Shown piece after piece: positions 16,751 through 25,202 of a stretch of DNA of 64,000 nt. This stretch comes from Phyllobacterium myrsinacearum (GTDB lineage: Bacteria > Pseudomonadota > Alphaproteobacteria > Rhizobiales > Rhizobiaceae), in the NCBI RefSeq assembly GCF_014138285.1, contig NZ_JACGXN010000001.1, forward strand, positions 297,221 to 361,220, written 5' to 3'. Every line of letters begins with the position of its first letter. Positions within the stretch are counted from its first letter, which is position 1. The position numbers and the translations under genes were made by a program. The notes under the pieces are model-generated. The model worked only from the letters and a program-made list of their open reading frames with translations. It was not told the DNA's origin and did not search any database.

Positions 16751-18259
16751 ATGAACAATCGAATCGGAACAAAGAAACCAGTCGCCATCAGCATGCCGCC
16801 CCATGTTGAACCCGAAGAATTTACCGACGCGAAAGCTGCCGTGCATGCGCTGATCGCCCTTTACGAGCGAAACACGCAGTTTCTGCGCGATGGCTTCGAC
16901 AAGGTCGCCAAGGGCGAAGTGGAAAACAACACCCATTTCCGTGCCTTCTATCCGGAGGTACGCCTGTCGACCTCCAGCTATGCACAGATCGACTCCCGCC
17001 TCGCCTTTGGTCATGTCTCGGCGCCCGGCCAGTATTCGGCCAACATCACCCGGCCGGATCTTTTCGAAAACTATCTTGAAGAGCAGATCAGGCTGTTGAT
17101 CCGCAACCATGGCGGCCCGGTCACCGTACAGGAGTCGACGACACCGATCCCCATTCACTTTGCCTTCCTCGAAGGCACGTATGTGGAATCCTCCGTTGCC
17201 GACGCGTTTCAACGCCCGCTACGTGATCTCTTCGATGTCCCTGATCTCAACGCGACCGATGACAGGATTGTCAATGGCGAGTATGAGAACGACGATATTG
17301 ACGGTATCATGCCCTTGTCGCCGTTCACGGCGCAGCGCGTGGATTACTCCCTGCATCGCCTGTCGCACTACACTGCAACGCGCCCAGTGCACTTCCAGAA
17401 CTATGTCCTCTTCACCAACTATCAATTCTATATCGACGAGTTCTGCGCCCTCGCTCGGAAGTTGATGGCCGATGGCGGCGGCGGTTATGAACGGTTCATC
17501 GAGCCCGGCAATCTGATCACGGAAGCGGGCAATGATGCACCGACCTCAGGTGTGCCGATCGGGCGGTTGCCACAAATGCCCGCCTATCACCTGGCAAAGA
17601 AAGACAATGCCGGTATCACCATGGTCAATATCGGGGTTGGCCCCTCCAATGCCAAGACGATCACCGATCATATCGCGGTTTTGCGTCCGCATGCCTGGCT
17701 GATGCTCGGTCACTGCGCTGGTCTTCGCAATACACAGGCGCTCGGGGACTATGTGCTCGCCCACGCCTATGTGCGTGAAGATCACGTTCTCGATGATGAC
17801 CTGCCAGTATGGGTGCCTATCCCGGCGCTGGCTGAAGTTCAGGTGGCGCTGGAACAGGCCGTTGCCGAAATCACTGGCCTCGAAGGTTATGACCTGAAGC
17901 GCATCATGCGCACAGGAACCGTCGCCACCATCGACAACCGCAACTGGGAACTGCGTGACCAACGTGGGCCGGTGAAGCGCCTGTCGCAATCGCGCGCCAT
18001 TGCGCTCGACATGGAGTCGGCAACCATCGCCGCCAACGGCTTCCGCTTCCGCGTGCCCTATGGAACGCTGCTGTGCGTTTCCGACAAGCCGCTGCATGGT
18101 GAACTGAAGCTGCCCGGCATGGCAACGGAATTCTACAAACGTCAGGTTGCCCAGCATTTGCAGATCGGTATCCGTGCACTGGAGAAACTGGCAGAAATGC
18201 CGCCGGAAAAACTACACTCGCGCAAGTTGCGCAGCTTTTTCGAAATGGCCTTCCAGTAG
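16751..18259 (+). CDS. amn: AMP nucleosidase
   Basis: 502 residues, normal for Amn (EC 3.2.2.4), which splits AMP into adenine and ribose 5-phosphate. The N-terminal AMP-specific domain is followed by the nucleoside phosphorylase-like core: INIGVGPSNAKTITDHIAVL-like segment, LMLGHCAGLRNTQALGDYVL and ALDMESATIAANGFRFRVPY, the last with the catalytic/ribose-binding Glu-Ser. The C-terminus ELKLPGMATEFYKRQVAQHL is typical. The ATG at 16751 (MNNRIGTKK) has no strong ribosome site; an upstream start would add up to 61 unconserved residues, so 16751 is preferred. Confidence 0.9.
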   Translation: MNNRIGTKKPVAISMPPHVEPEEFTDAKAAVHALIALYERNTQFLRDGFDKVAKGEVENNTHFRAFYPEVRLSTSSYAQIDSRLAFGHVSAPGQYSANITRPDLFENYLEEQIRLLIRNHGGPVTVQESTTPIPIHFAFLEGTYVESSVADAFQRPLRDLFDVPDLNATDDRIVNGEYENDDIDGIMPLSPFTAQRVDYSLHRLSHYTATRPVHFQNYVLFTNYQFYIDEFCALARKLMADGGGGYERFIEPGNLITEAGNDAPTSGVPIGRLPQMPAYHLAKKDNAGITMVNIGVGPSNAKTITDHIAVLRPHAWLMLGHCAGLRNTQALGDYVLAHAYVREDHVLDDDLPVWVPIPALAEVQVALEQAVAEITGLEGYDLKRIMRTGTVATIDNRNWELRDQRGPVKRLSQSRAIALDMESATIAANGFRFRVPYGTLLCVSDKPLHGELKLPGMATEFYKRQVAQHLQIGIRALEKLAEMPPEKLHSRKLRSFFEMAFQ

Positions 18260-18350
18260 AATCTGGGGCTTTATATCGGCAAATTGGCACCCAAGACCAG
18301 AAAATCGTGCTTGGAAACAAGGGTGAAATACCGTATTCTTCTGGAGTGGA

Positions 18351-18377
18351 GGCGGGCTTTCGCCCACCCCCTTTTTC
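18351..18377 (+). terminator. Intrinsic terminator, first of two after amn
   Basis: GGCGGGC (18351-18357) pairs with GCCCACC (18362-18368) with one G-U pair around a TTTC loop, followed by CCCTTTTTC. Confidence 0.7.
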
Positions 18378-18466
18378 TAGATAATGAATCGAACCCGGAT
18401 GACCAGCGACCAGCTAGTCCGGGTTCTTTTCATTTCCAGAGTGATGCTCAGCGGCAGATACCACAT
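18377..18466 (-). CDS. Possible 29-residue microprotein
   Basis: A very short ORF from ATG at 18466 to TAG at 18377, preceded by CTGGAGGTGAAGCG, a near-ideal ribosome site at the right distance. The peptide starts MWYLPLSITLEMK and ends VIRVRFII: alternating hydrophobic and polar residues with a basic end, as in a small beta-strand or membrane-active peptide. Its coding region includes the 9-bp hairpin at 18391-18426. Not recognised; the evidence is the ribosome site and the lack of any other gene in the region. Confidence 0.35.
   Translation of the reverse strand: MWYLPLSITLEMKRTRTSWSLVIRVRFII
18391..18430 (+). terminator. Intrinsic terminator, second of two after amn
   Basis: Perfect 9-bp stem GAACCCGGA (18391-18399) / TCCGGGTTC (18418-18426) followed by TTTTC. 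It lies inside the possible minus-strand microprotein gene. Confidence 0.65.
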
Positions 18467-18765
18467 CGCTTCACCTCCAGTTTTGAGAGCAAGGCCATTG
18501 CTATGGTCGGGAGGCCCATCATCCCGATGCACCGGCTGGCTCAGTGCGTGCTGCTTCACTCTCAAATTTGAACTGTCCAATCCACAGCTTCGCAAATCCC
18601 GCACAAACGGCAACGAATGCAGGGTTGAATTTTGATGGCGTTCTACATTTGAGAGTTGCGGCTGGGCGCTGACGGAGGAAACTCGCTCAATACGGAATGA
18701 ATTGACGGTGAACTCTCACATCCCGCATCTTGATTGCGTCGCAATTGACCGTTTAATGCGTGACC
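18467..18765. other. Intergenic region without recognised genes
   Basis: About 300 bases between the amn terminators and the exonuclease/phosphatase-fold gene. No ORF with a ribosome site, no repeat arm and no tRNA was seen. Confidence 0.4.
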
Positions 18766-19779
18766 ATGACCACAACGACAAAATCATCCTGGGCGAAACT
18801 TGCGGCCGTGCTTGTGCCGGTGCTGTTATCGGTGCCTTTGGTGCTCGGGTTTTTCGGTTCCGTGCATCCGGTATTCGACGCGTTTGCGCACTTCCGCATG
18901 CACCTTGCCGCCCTGATGATCATCACGGCGCTGCCAGCGCTGTTCATGGGTCTGTGGCGTGAAGGCCTGATGACAATCGTTCTTGCGGTCATGGCCCTTT
19001 CGACAGTGCTGGCGCCCTCATCCACGCCCGCGTCAGCTGGAACAGCGCAATCGTCAACACCATCGGGCCAACCGGAATACAAGCTGCTGCAGTTGAACCT
19101 CCGCTTTGACAATGCCGAACAGACCGATGTCATCCGCTTGATTGCGCAACAGAGCCCCGATGTCATCACCCTGCAGGAAGTCTCGGAGAGCTGGCGGTCG
19201 AAGCTCGCGGCAATCGAAGCGCGCTATCCCTATAATCTGTACTGCCCCAGCACCAAACGCATCGGCGGTGTTGCGATCCTCTCCCGCCGTCCGTTTGCGC
19301 TTGGCACCACGCCGCAATGCATCGGCAATGCACTTGCAGGCTTGGCGCGGATTGATTTTGGTGGTCGCAGTGCACTGATTGCCGCGCTGCATCTGGAATG
19401 GCCATGGCCGTTCAGGCAGGCGGAAAACGTCGACGAATTGCGGCCATTTTTCGAGCGGCTGCAAGGGCCGATGATCCTCGCCGGAGATTTCAACGCAGCA
19501 CCATGGAGCCGGACCGTTCGCCAGATTGGCGAGGCCAGCAAAACCCGCCCGGTGGATGGATTGCGGCCAAGCTGGCTTGTAAACGGTACACTGGCAAAGG
19601 CAGCCCGCTGGATTGGCCTGCCGCTTGACCATCTTCTCATCTCGGATCGCGTAACGGGAGCACGCGTCGAAACGCTCACGCCCGTCGGCTCCGACCATCT
19701 GCCGCTGCTGTTGCGATTTGCAATCAATGGAGCTGACGAGGATGGCCCGGACCTGCAAACCGTGATGTTAACGGACTGA
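18766..19779 (+). CDS. Membrane-anchored endonuclease/exonuclease/phosphatase-fold protein
   Basis: 337 residues. Three N-terminal hydrophobic segments (about residues 10-32, 45-60 and 65-80) anchor it in the membrane. The EEP catalytic domain follows from about residue 105: LLQLNLRFDN (metal Asn), ITLQEVSESW (metal Glu), ILAGDFNAAPWSR (Asp-Asn pair) and VGSDHLPLLL (Asp-His). Such proteins cleave phosphodiesters or phosphomonoesters on the periplasmic side; substrate unknown. GTG at 18760 is an alternative start, two codons upstream. Confidence 0.83.
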   Translation: MTTTTKSSWAKLAAVLVPVLLSVPLVLGFFGSVHPVFDAFAHFRMHLAALMIITALPALFMGLWREGLMTIVLAVMALSTVLAPSSTPASAGTAQSSTPSGQPEYKLLQLNLRFDNAEQTDVIRLIAQQSPDVITLQEVSESWRSKLAAIEARYPYNLYCPSTKRIGGVAILSRRPFALGTTPQCIGNALAGLARIDFGGRSALIAALHLEWPWPFRQAENVDELRPFFERLQGPMILAGDFNAAPWSRTVRQIGEASKTRPVDGLRPSWLVNGTLAKAARWIGLPLDHLLISDRVTGARVETLTPVGSDHLPLLLRFAINGADEDGPDLQTVMLTD

Positions 19780-20085
19780 TTATTCGAGTACCGGCCGGAG
19801 AAAACTGCGCTCATAGCTCACAATGCTGCGATTGCGTTTTTCCATTTCAAACACCGCCTGGCATTCCGGATCATCAGCCATGCGCTTGCGATAGGTTTCA
19901 TAGTCGGCAAGGCTGGGAAAGCTGAACATCGCGTAAGCAATATTGCTCGCTCCTTCACTCGGGAGAAAATAACCGTGATGGTTTCCGCCAAGACGGTTGA
20001 CCAGACCAATCCAGCGGCGGCCATAATCCTCGAACTCGGCGAGCTTGTACGGGTCGATGACATATTTCAGATAGCAGGTGATCAT
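19780..20085 (-). CDS. NIPSNAP family protein
   Basis: 101 residues from ATG 20085, preceded by AGGAG. MITCYLKYVIDPYKLAEFED is the typical start of a NIPSNAP ferredoxin-like (dimeric alpha/beta barrel) domain; the end YERSFLRPV also fits. Function unknown in bacteria. The gene stops directly next to the stop of the convergent EEP gene. Confidence 0.8.
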   Translation of the reverse strand: MITCYLKYVIDPYKLAEFEDYGRRWIGLVNRLGGNHHGYFLPSEGASNIAYAMFSFPSLADYETYRKRMADDPECQAVFEMEKRNRSIVSYERSFLRPVLE

Positions 20086-20180
20086 GGAACAACTCCTGTG
20101 AGGATCCGATCCGTCCACCTATTCCTTCCCGTCGGTCTTGAGAAGCGACAAATTCAACGGTCCGCGTCGATGTGGCCCCG

Positions 20181-20792
20181 TTATCTCAAAGCCATAAACC
20201 CCGCCGCAACAATCAGCAGACAGCCCGCTCCTCCTTCAACCATCCTGCGGCGACGGTCGTCGAAATTGCCCCGATGACTTGATGCGCCAATGATCAGACT
20301 GAGGATAACGTAGACCATAGCGCATAGGGCAACGAAGATGGCAGACAGGATGGCTGCCTGAACGGAAATATTCAGCGTATGGTTCATGAACTGGGGCAAG
20401 ATCGCGAAATAGATCATCACCCCCTTGGGATTGAGAACCGCCGTGAAAAAGCCTCGCTGCAAGACGGCAACATCCGGTGCGGTAAACAAGGTGGCTTTCC
20501 CTCTCCTGCTGGCAGACCGGACAAGCTGCGAGGCGAGATAGACGAGGTATGCCACGCCAAACCATCGCAGCGCTTCAAACAGCACCGGCGATGCAGCGAT
20601 AACAGCAGCGACACCCAGCGCGACAAGAATTGAATGCACGATATAACCCAGGCAGATCCCTGCCGTTGCCCGAAGGCCCGCACTCGCTCCCCCTGATATG
20701 GCTTGCGAGGCTACGAAAAGCATATCCGGGCCGGGTGTGCAGATCAGCGGGAGGACTGTGGCGGCGAAGAGAATGAGCGTTGCGGTTTCCAT
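20181..20792 (-). CDS. LysE/RhtB-family amino acid exporter
   Basis: About 203 residues with five to six membrane helices. The family signature is near the start (PLICTPGPDMLFV) and in the middle GFFTAVLNPKGVMIYFAILP. The start is uncertain: ATG at 20792 gives METATLILF, the best family fit, but ATG at 20816 or 20804 are possible and none has a clear ribosome site. It is divergent from the Lrp-type regulator at 20898, a classic exporter-regulator pair, so its likely substrate is an amino acid sensed by that regulator. Confidence 0.85.
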   Translation of the reverse strand: METATLILFAATVLPLICTPGPDMLFVASQAISGGASAGLRATAGICLGYIVHSILVALGVAAVIAASPVLFEALRWFGVAYLVYLASQLVRSASRRGKATLFTAPDVAVLQRGFFTAVLNPKGVMIYFAILPQFMNHTLNISVQAAILSAIFVALCAMVYVILSLIIGASSHRGNFDDRRRRMVEGGAGCLLIVAAGFMALR

Positions 20793-20897
20793 GAGGGGCA
20801 GCATAGGCCAGGCCATCAGCAATTTGGTTGCGAAGATGCCATCTATTCTAATACTATTAGCATTGGATAATAATAATGGTCATCATATTGATATGAA

Positions 20898-21365
20898 ATG
20901 CCAATGCAACTTGACGACATAGACAAACGCATTCTTCGCGCCTTGCAGCGGGACGGCCGGATACAAAACACCGAGCTGGCCCGGGAGGTGGGCCTGTCGC
21001 CTTCGCCTTGCCTGCGCCGGGTGAAGCTGCTGGAAGAGGCCGGAGTGATTGATCGCTACGTTGCCGTCCTGAATGCTGTAAAAGTCAATCTCGGTCTGTC
21101 GATGTTCGCCCGCGTGTGGCTGACCGCGCAGGACGCGGAGACGATCGACCACTTCATGGAGGCGATGAAGCAGCTCCCGCAGGTGGTGGAGTGCTATATC
21201 ATGCTCGGCGAGAGTGATGCTCTGTTGCGTGTCGTCGTGGCCGATCTGGATGAATACCGGCGCTTTCAGTCGACGCATCTCACGCGCAAAAACGGCATCC
21301 AGAATGTAAAAACTGATGTACCGAGCCAGACTGTCAAGCAGACGTACGCTCTGCCGCTTGCGTAG
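20898..21365 (+). CDS. Lrp/AsnC-family transcriptional regulator
   Basis: 155 residues. N-terminal helix-turn-helix LDDIDKRILRALQRDGRIQN and LAREVGLSPSPCLRRVKLLE, then the RAM ligand domain with VVECYIMLGESDALLRVVVA. Divergent from the LysE gene with an A/T-rich gap of about 105 bases, where an Lrp site would be expected. Probably activates or represses the exporter in response to an amino acid. Confidence 0.9.
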   Translation: MPMQLDDIDKRILRALQRDGRIQNTELAREVGLSPSPCLRRVKLLEEAGVIDRYVAVLNAVKVNLGLSMFARVWLTAQDAETIDHFMEAMKQLPQVVECYIMLGESDALLRVVVADLDEYRRFQSTHLTRKNGIQNVKTDVPSQTVKQTYALPLA

Positions 21366-21379
21366 GACCACTTCCAAAT

Positions 21380-21413
21380 CAAAAACCGCCCGCAGCGGCT
21401 TGCAGCGGACGGC
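21380..21413 (-). terminator. Intrinsic terminator of the ETF-ubiquinone oxidoreductase gene
   Basis: Read on the minus strand, GCCGTCCGC pairs with GCGGGCGGT (one G-U pair) and is followed by TTTTTG. It lies between the two convergent stops. Confidence 0.7.
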
Positions 21414-21470
21414 TTGATGTCATGCCGGAACGTTGCTCCCCATTTCACAAGGGAGCTTGAACCACTCACA

Positions 21471-23138
21471 TCACATATTGGTATAGACCGGCCCCTCGCC
21501 GCCCTGAGGCGGTATCCAGTTGATGTTCTGGTTCGGGTCCTTGATATCGCAGGTCTTGCAGTGAACGCAGTTCTGCGCATTGATCACGAACTTGGGACCA
21601 CTGCTTTCCTCGACCCATTCGTAAACGCCTGCCGGGCAATACCGTGTCGATGGCCCCGCATAGATATCGTGTTCCGATGATTTCTGCAGCGCCGGGTCCT
21701 TGACGATCAGGTGAACCGGCTCGTTTTCCTCATGGTTCGTGTTGGACAGAAACACGGAGGACAAACGGTCGAACGTCAGCACGCCATCGGGCTTGGGATA
21801 GGCGATCGGCTTGTGCTTGGCCGCAGGTTCCAGCGCGGCCGCATCGGATTTACCGTGCTTCCATGTGCCGAAGGGTGACCAACCGCCGAAAATCGTGTTC
21901 AGCCACATATCGAGGCCACCCAGCATCACACCGCCAATGGTACCAAGCTTCGACCACATCGGCTTGACGTTACGAACCCGCTTCAGATCCTTGCCGATCT
22001 CGCTGGTACGCCAGGCATTCTCGTACGTGATGAGCTCGTCATTGGCCCGTCCCGCTGCCAGTGCCTCCGCTGCGTGTTCCGCGGCCAGCATGCCCGAGAG
22101 CATGGCATTGTGCGATCCCTTGATGCGCGGCACGTTGACGAAGCCCGCCGAACAGCCGATCAGCACGCCGCCGGGGAAAGACAGTTTCGGCACAGACTGC
22201 CAGCCGCCTTCGGTAATGGCGCGGGCGCCATAGCCGAGGCGCTTGCCGCCTTCGAACGTCGCGCGAATGGCTGGATGGGTCTTGAAGCGCTGGAATTCTT
22301 CGAAAGGCGACAGATACGGATTCTTGTAATTGAGGTGCATGACGAAACCGACGGCAACCGTGTTGTCCTCTAGGTGATAGAGGAACGAACCGCCGCCCGT
22401 CTTCAGGTCGAGCGGCCAACCGAACGAATGCTGCACCAGCCCGAGCTTGTGCTTGGCCGGATCGATCTGCCAGAGTTCCTTCAGGCCGATACCGAACTTG
22501 GCCGGTTCCTTGCCTTCATCGAGCTTGAACTTGCTGATGAGCTCCTTGGCAAGCGAGCCGCGTGCGCCTTCGGCAATGAGCGTGTATTTGCCGAGGAGCG
22601 CCATACCGCGCGTATAGGCCGGACCGTGTGAACCGTCCTTTTCGATACCCATGTCGCCGGTAGCCACACCGATGACAGCCCCACTGTCATCATAGAGAAC
22701 TTCGGAACCGGCAAATCCGGGATAAATTTCGACGCCCAGCTCTTCCGCCTTGGTGCCGAGCCAGCGGCAGACATTGCCCAGCGAAACAATGAAGTTGCCG
22801 TGATTGTTCATCAGCGGCGGCATGGCGAAATTCGGCAAGCGAACAGAACCTGCCGGTCCAAGAACAAGGAAATGGTCTGCCGTCACCGGCGTCTTGAAGG
22901 GATGTCCCTCCTCCTCGCGCCAGCCGGGAAGCAGCTTGTCAACACCAATCGGATCAACCACGGCGCCAGACAGAATATGCGCGCCGACCTCGCCGCCTTT
23001 TTCAAGGATAACCACTGAAAGCTCAGGATTGATCTGCTTGAGCCTGATCGCTGCAGACAGACCCGATGGGCCGCCGCCGACAATCACGACATCAAACTCC
23101 ATGCTCTCCCGCTCTGGAAGTTCGTGTGTCTCGCTCAT
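21471..23138 (-). CDS. etfD: Electron transfer flavoprotein-ubiquinone oxidoreductase
   Basis: 555 residues from ATG 23138, preceded by AGGAGG. It passes electrons from reduced ETF (fed by acyl-CoA dehydrogenases such as the isovaleryl enzyme at 3.2 kb) into the membrane ubiquinone pool. The FAD-binding start is FDVVIVGGGPSGLSAAIRL; the middle has LIAEGARGSLAKELISKF and GVLIGCSAGFVNVPRIKGSH; the C-terminal [4Fe-4S] domain has CPAGVYEWVE and NAQNCVHCKTCDIKDP, giving four cluster cysteines. It ends with the usual PPQGGEGPVYTNM. Stands alone, convergent with lrp. Confidence 0.95.
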   Translation of the reverse strand: MSETHELPERESMEFDVVIVGGGPSGLSAAIRLKQINPELSVVILEKGGEVGAHILSGAVVDPIGVDKLLPGWREEEGHPFKTPVTADHFLVLGPAGSVRLPNFAMPPLMNNHGNFIVSLGNVCRWLGTKAEELGVEIYPGFAGSEVLYDDSGAVIGVATGDMGIEKDGSHGPAYTRGMALLGKYTLIAEGARGSLAKELISKFKLDEGKEPAKFGIGLKELWQIDPAKHKLGLVQHSFGWPLDLKTGGGSFLYHLEDNTVAVGFVMHLNYKNPYLSPFEEFQRFKTHPAIRATFEGGKRLGYGARAITEGGWQSVPKLSFPGGVLIGCSAGFVNVPRIKGSHNAMLSGMLAAEHAAEALAAGRANDELITYENAWRTSEIGKDLKRVRNVKPMWSKLGTIGGVMLGGLDMWLNTIFGGWSPFGTWKHGKSDAAALEPAAKHKPIAYPKPDGVLTFDRLSSVFLSNTNHEENEPVHLIVKDPALQKSSEHDIYAGPSTRYCPAGVYEWVEESSGPKFVINAQNCVHCKTCDIKDPNQNINWIPPQGGEGPVYTNM

Positions 23139-23277
23139 TAAGTCCTCCTGAATGCTCTGCCCCGCAAACACTTCGCCTGTGTTTTTCCCATTTGTAGCGC
23201 AACAATAGCCGTATGACAGAGGCTAGCATCCATTCAAGATGCGGCCAATTGCCCTCATCCTACGACCATTCACCAGA

Positions 23278-23306
23278 TTTGTAATTAACCTTAACGTAAA
23301 CGTCAA
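23278..23306 (-). promoter_or_regulatory. Candidate promoter with MerR-type operator for etfD
   Basis: On the minus strand TTGACG and TACAAA are 17 bases apart. The -35 overlaps TTAACGTAAACGTCAA (23291-23306 on the plus strand), an ACGT-AA-ACGT palindrome of the kind bound by MerR regulators of branched-chain acyl-CoA catabolism, which often include ETF genes. It is about 140 bases before the ATG. Symmetry seen; regulation inferred. Confidence 0.5.
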
Positions 23307-23415
23307 TATTTTGCCCTCGTCTGCGACAGAATTACCAACGCGCGGGGAAACATATAAAGAACGAGTAAGAAGGTGCTTGCCGTGTTCTACAGGTGCGATT
23401 GCATGACCATTGCGC

Positions 23416-23534
23416 GTGGTTCGACAAGCTCACCATGAGGGAATTGGTTTGCCTGGAAAGCCAGCCCGCTAATTTGCAGAATGTAGCTCCCTGCAATCCT
23501 CCCACTCTCCCTCATGGTGAGCTTGGCGAACCAC
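23416..23534. repeat. Intergenic inverted-repeat element, copy 2 (119 bp)
   Basis: Arms 23416-23442 and 23507-23534 in inverted orientation, near-identical to those at 11557 and 25224. The right arm has GGCGAAC instead of GTCGAAC. It lies between etfD and the secreted-protein gene. Inner sequence shares short pieces (CTCCCTGCAATC) with copy 3. Confidence 0.85.
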
Positions 23535-23679
23535 GAACCACGCCACTGCAGTCATGCCATCCACAGGCAGGTTGTCCCCCAGTTGCGCCTTTTCACATTT
23601 CGTTCATACTCCACGCCAATGACGTATCTCGAATAATAAACTGCTGGCGGACCGGGGATAACCAACAAGCGGAGACGGG

Positions 23680-24279
23680 ATGAGATCGCTTCGGATGATC
23701 TGGACATTGGCCGGGTTTCTGACCGTCAGCACGATTTTCAGTCATTCGGCTGCTCAAGAGCACAAGATATGGACGGCCGGGAAATATAGTTTTTCCGATG
23801 AGCTTGGCGGGTTCAGCATCCGCTCTGTCAGCGGAACAGGCACCGTCAGCGACCCCATTGTCATTACCGAAGAACTGGATGCGGTGGCACCGGTCACCCT
23901 TGTCATTCGGTCCGAGAAACTGGAGCAGCTCAATCCGACGACGGAAGACGCCGGTATCCTGTTTCATCTGCAGATCAGGACCGTTAACGGCAGCGGTCAT
24001 CCGTGGGTTGAATTCGGCTTTGAATTACAGGAAACCCTCGGGAAACCGAGTGACTATAATGACGGGCTCTCCTTCTATCAGCCGGGCGACAAGACGGGGA
24101 TGATCCATTCCAATCTCTTTGCCAGCTATGATGATGACTTCGAGCCCTATGATCGCATGGTGTTTCGCGACGGGAAGGCTGATCCGGCAGCCAATGTGAG
24201 TTTCGATTTCCCCATTGGCGACTTTACACCCAAGCGGACGTTTTATCTGGTGCAGGAGCCGCGCATTCCCTCCACCTGA
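23680..24279 (+). CDS. Secreted protein of unknown function
   Basis: 199 residues with a signal peptide (MIWTLAGFLTVSTIFSHSAA, then QEHK). The mature part is beta-rich and acidic, with GKYSFSDELGGFSIRSVSG, IVITEELDAVAPVTLVIRS, and HPWVEFGFELQETLGKPSDY. No Cys, no membrane anchor, no recognised family; conserved secreted proteins of this size are known from related genera, but I cannot name one. CGGAGAC precedes the ATG. It is followed by the glycosylase-like gene after 71 bases and flanked by repeat copies 2 and 3. Confidence 0.65.
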   Translation: MRSLRMIWTLAGFLTVSTIFSHSAAQEHKIWTAGKYSFSDELGGFSIRSVSGTGTVSDPIVITEELDAVAPVTLVIRSEKLEQLNPTTEDAGILFHLQIRTVNGSGHPWVEFGFELQETLGKPSDYNDGLSFYQPGDKTGMIHSNLFASYDDDFEPYDRMVFRDGKADPAANVSFDFPIGDFTPKRTFYLVQEPRIPST

Positions 24280-24350
24280 CCTTGCAATCGCGCCGACAAT
24301 TTGCGACTTGAAAGGGAAGCCCATTCCAATCCGGGTTCAAGGATCAGCCA

Positions 24351-25181
24351 TTGCCCGACCTGCGTGAACTCTTGCACTTTTATGCCGAAGCCGGTGTCGA
24401 TACACCGCTCGAGGATGTGCCGGTTGATCGTTTCACCGCGGTAGAGCCAACCCGTGCCCCTGCCCAGTCTCCCGCCGCACCGCGCGCGTCAGTGCCGCAG
24501 CCCGAGCGATCACGGCCGGAGCCTCAGGTCGCCGCGGCGCCGATTCTCAACAAAACGTCAGTGCCCGATGACACCAAGATTGCGCTGGCACGGCAACTTG
24601 CCTCCAGCGCAACGACGCTTGAGCAATTACGCGAACAGCTCGCTTCGTTCGATGGCTGCAATCTCAAATTCACCGCCAAGAACCTTGTTTTTGCCGATGG
24701 CAATCCCGGTGCGCCCGTGATGTTTGTCGGCGAGGCTCCGGGACGGGAAGAGGATCTGGAGGGCGTGCCGTTCATCGGCCGTTCCGGGCAATTGCTCGAC
24801 CGCATGCTCACCGCCATCGGCCTTGATCGCACCGGCGTCTATATCGCCAATACCATCCCGTGGCGCCCGCCCGGCAACAGGACACCGACGCCGCTGGAAA
24901 CCGAAATCTGCCGTCCGTTCTTCGAGCGGCAAATTGAACTTGCCAGCCCCAAATTGCTGGTTGCGCTTGGCGGTCCTGCCGCCAAGGCCCTGACCCATGC
25001 ACCTGAAGGTATCCTACGGCTGCGCGGCAACTGGAAAACCCATCGAACTGCGGCCGGTGTCGACATCCCCGTCATGCCCACACTGCATCCGGCCTATCTC
25101 CTGCGCAATTCAGCCCAGAAGCGCTTTGCCTGGCGTGATTTCATTGCGATCAAAATGCAGTTGCGCGCGTTCACGCAATAA
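24351..25181 (+). CDS. Uracil-DNA glycosylase-like protein with incomplete Fe-S ligands
   Basis: 276 residues from TTG 24351. A disordered Pro/Ala-rich N-terminus (about 30-70) precedes a family 4-like uracil-DNA glycosylase core: motif 1 VGEAPGREEDLEG (127-138), GRSGQLLDRML, WRPPGNRTPTPLE, and motif 2 LHPAYLLRN. Family 4 enzymes hold a [4Fe-4S] cluster with four cysteines; here only C103 (FDGCNLK) and C187 (EICRPF) are left, while the second and third positions are K106 and W171. There is no other Cys in the protein, so the standard cluster cannot form. It may belong to the cluster-free rhizobial class or be a related nucleic acid enzyme. Confidence 0.8.
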   Translation: MPDLRELLHFYAEAGVDTPLEDVPVDRFTAVEPTRAPAQSPAAPRASVPQPERSRPEPQVAAAPILNKTSVPDDTKIALARQLASSATTLEQLREQLASFDGCNLKFTAKNLVFADGNPGAPVMFVGEAPGREEDLEGVPFIGRSGQLLDRMLTAIGLDRTGVYIANTIPWRPPGNRTPTPLETEICRPFFERQIELASPKLLVALGGPAAKALTHAPEGILRLRGNWKTHRTAAGVDIPVMPTLHPAYLLRNSAQKRFAWRDFIAIKMQLRAFTQ

Positions 25182-25202
25182 TGGTTCCGTGGCTCTCGGT
25201 CC

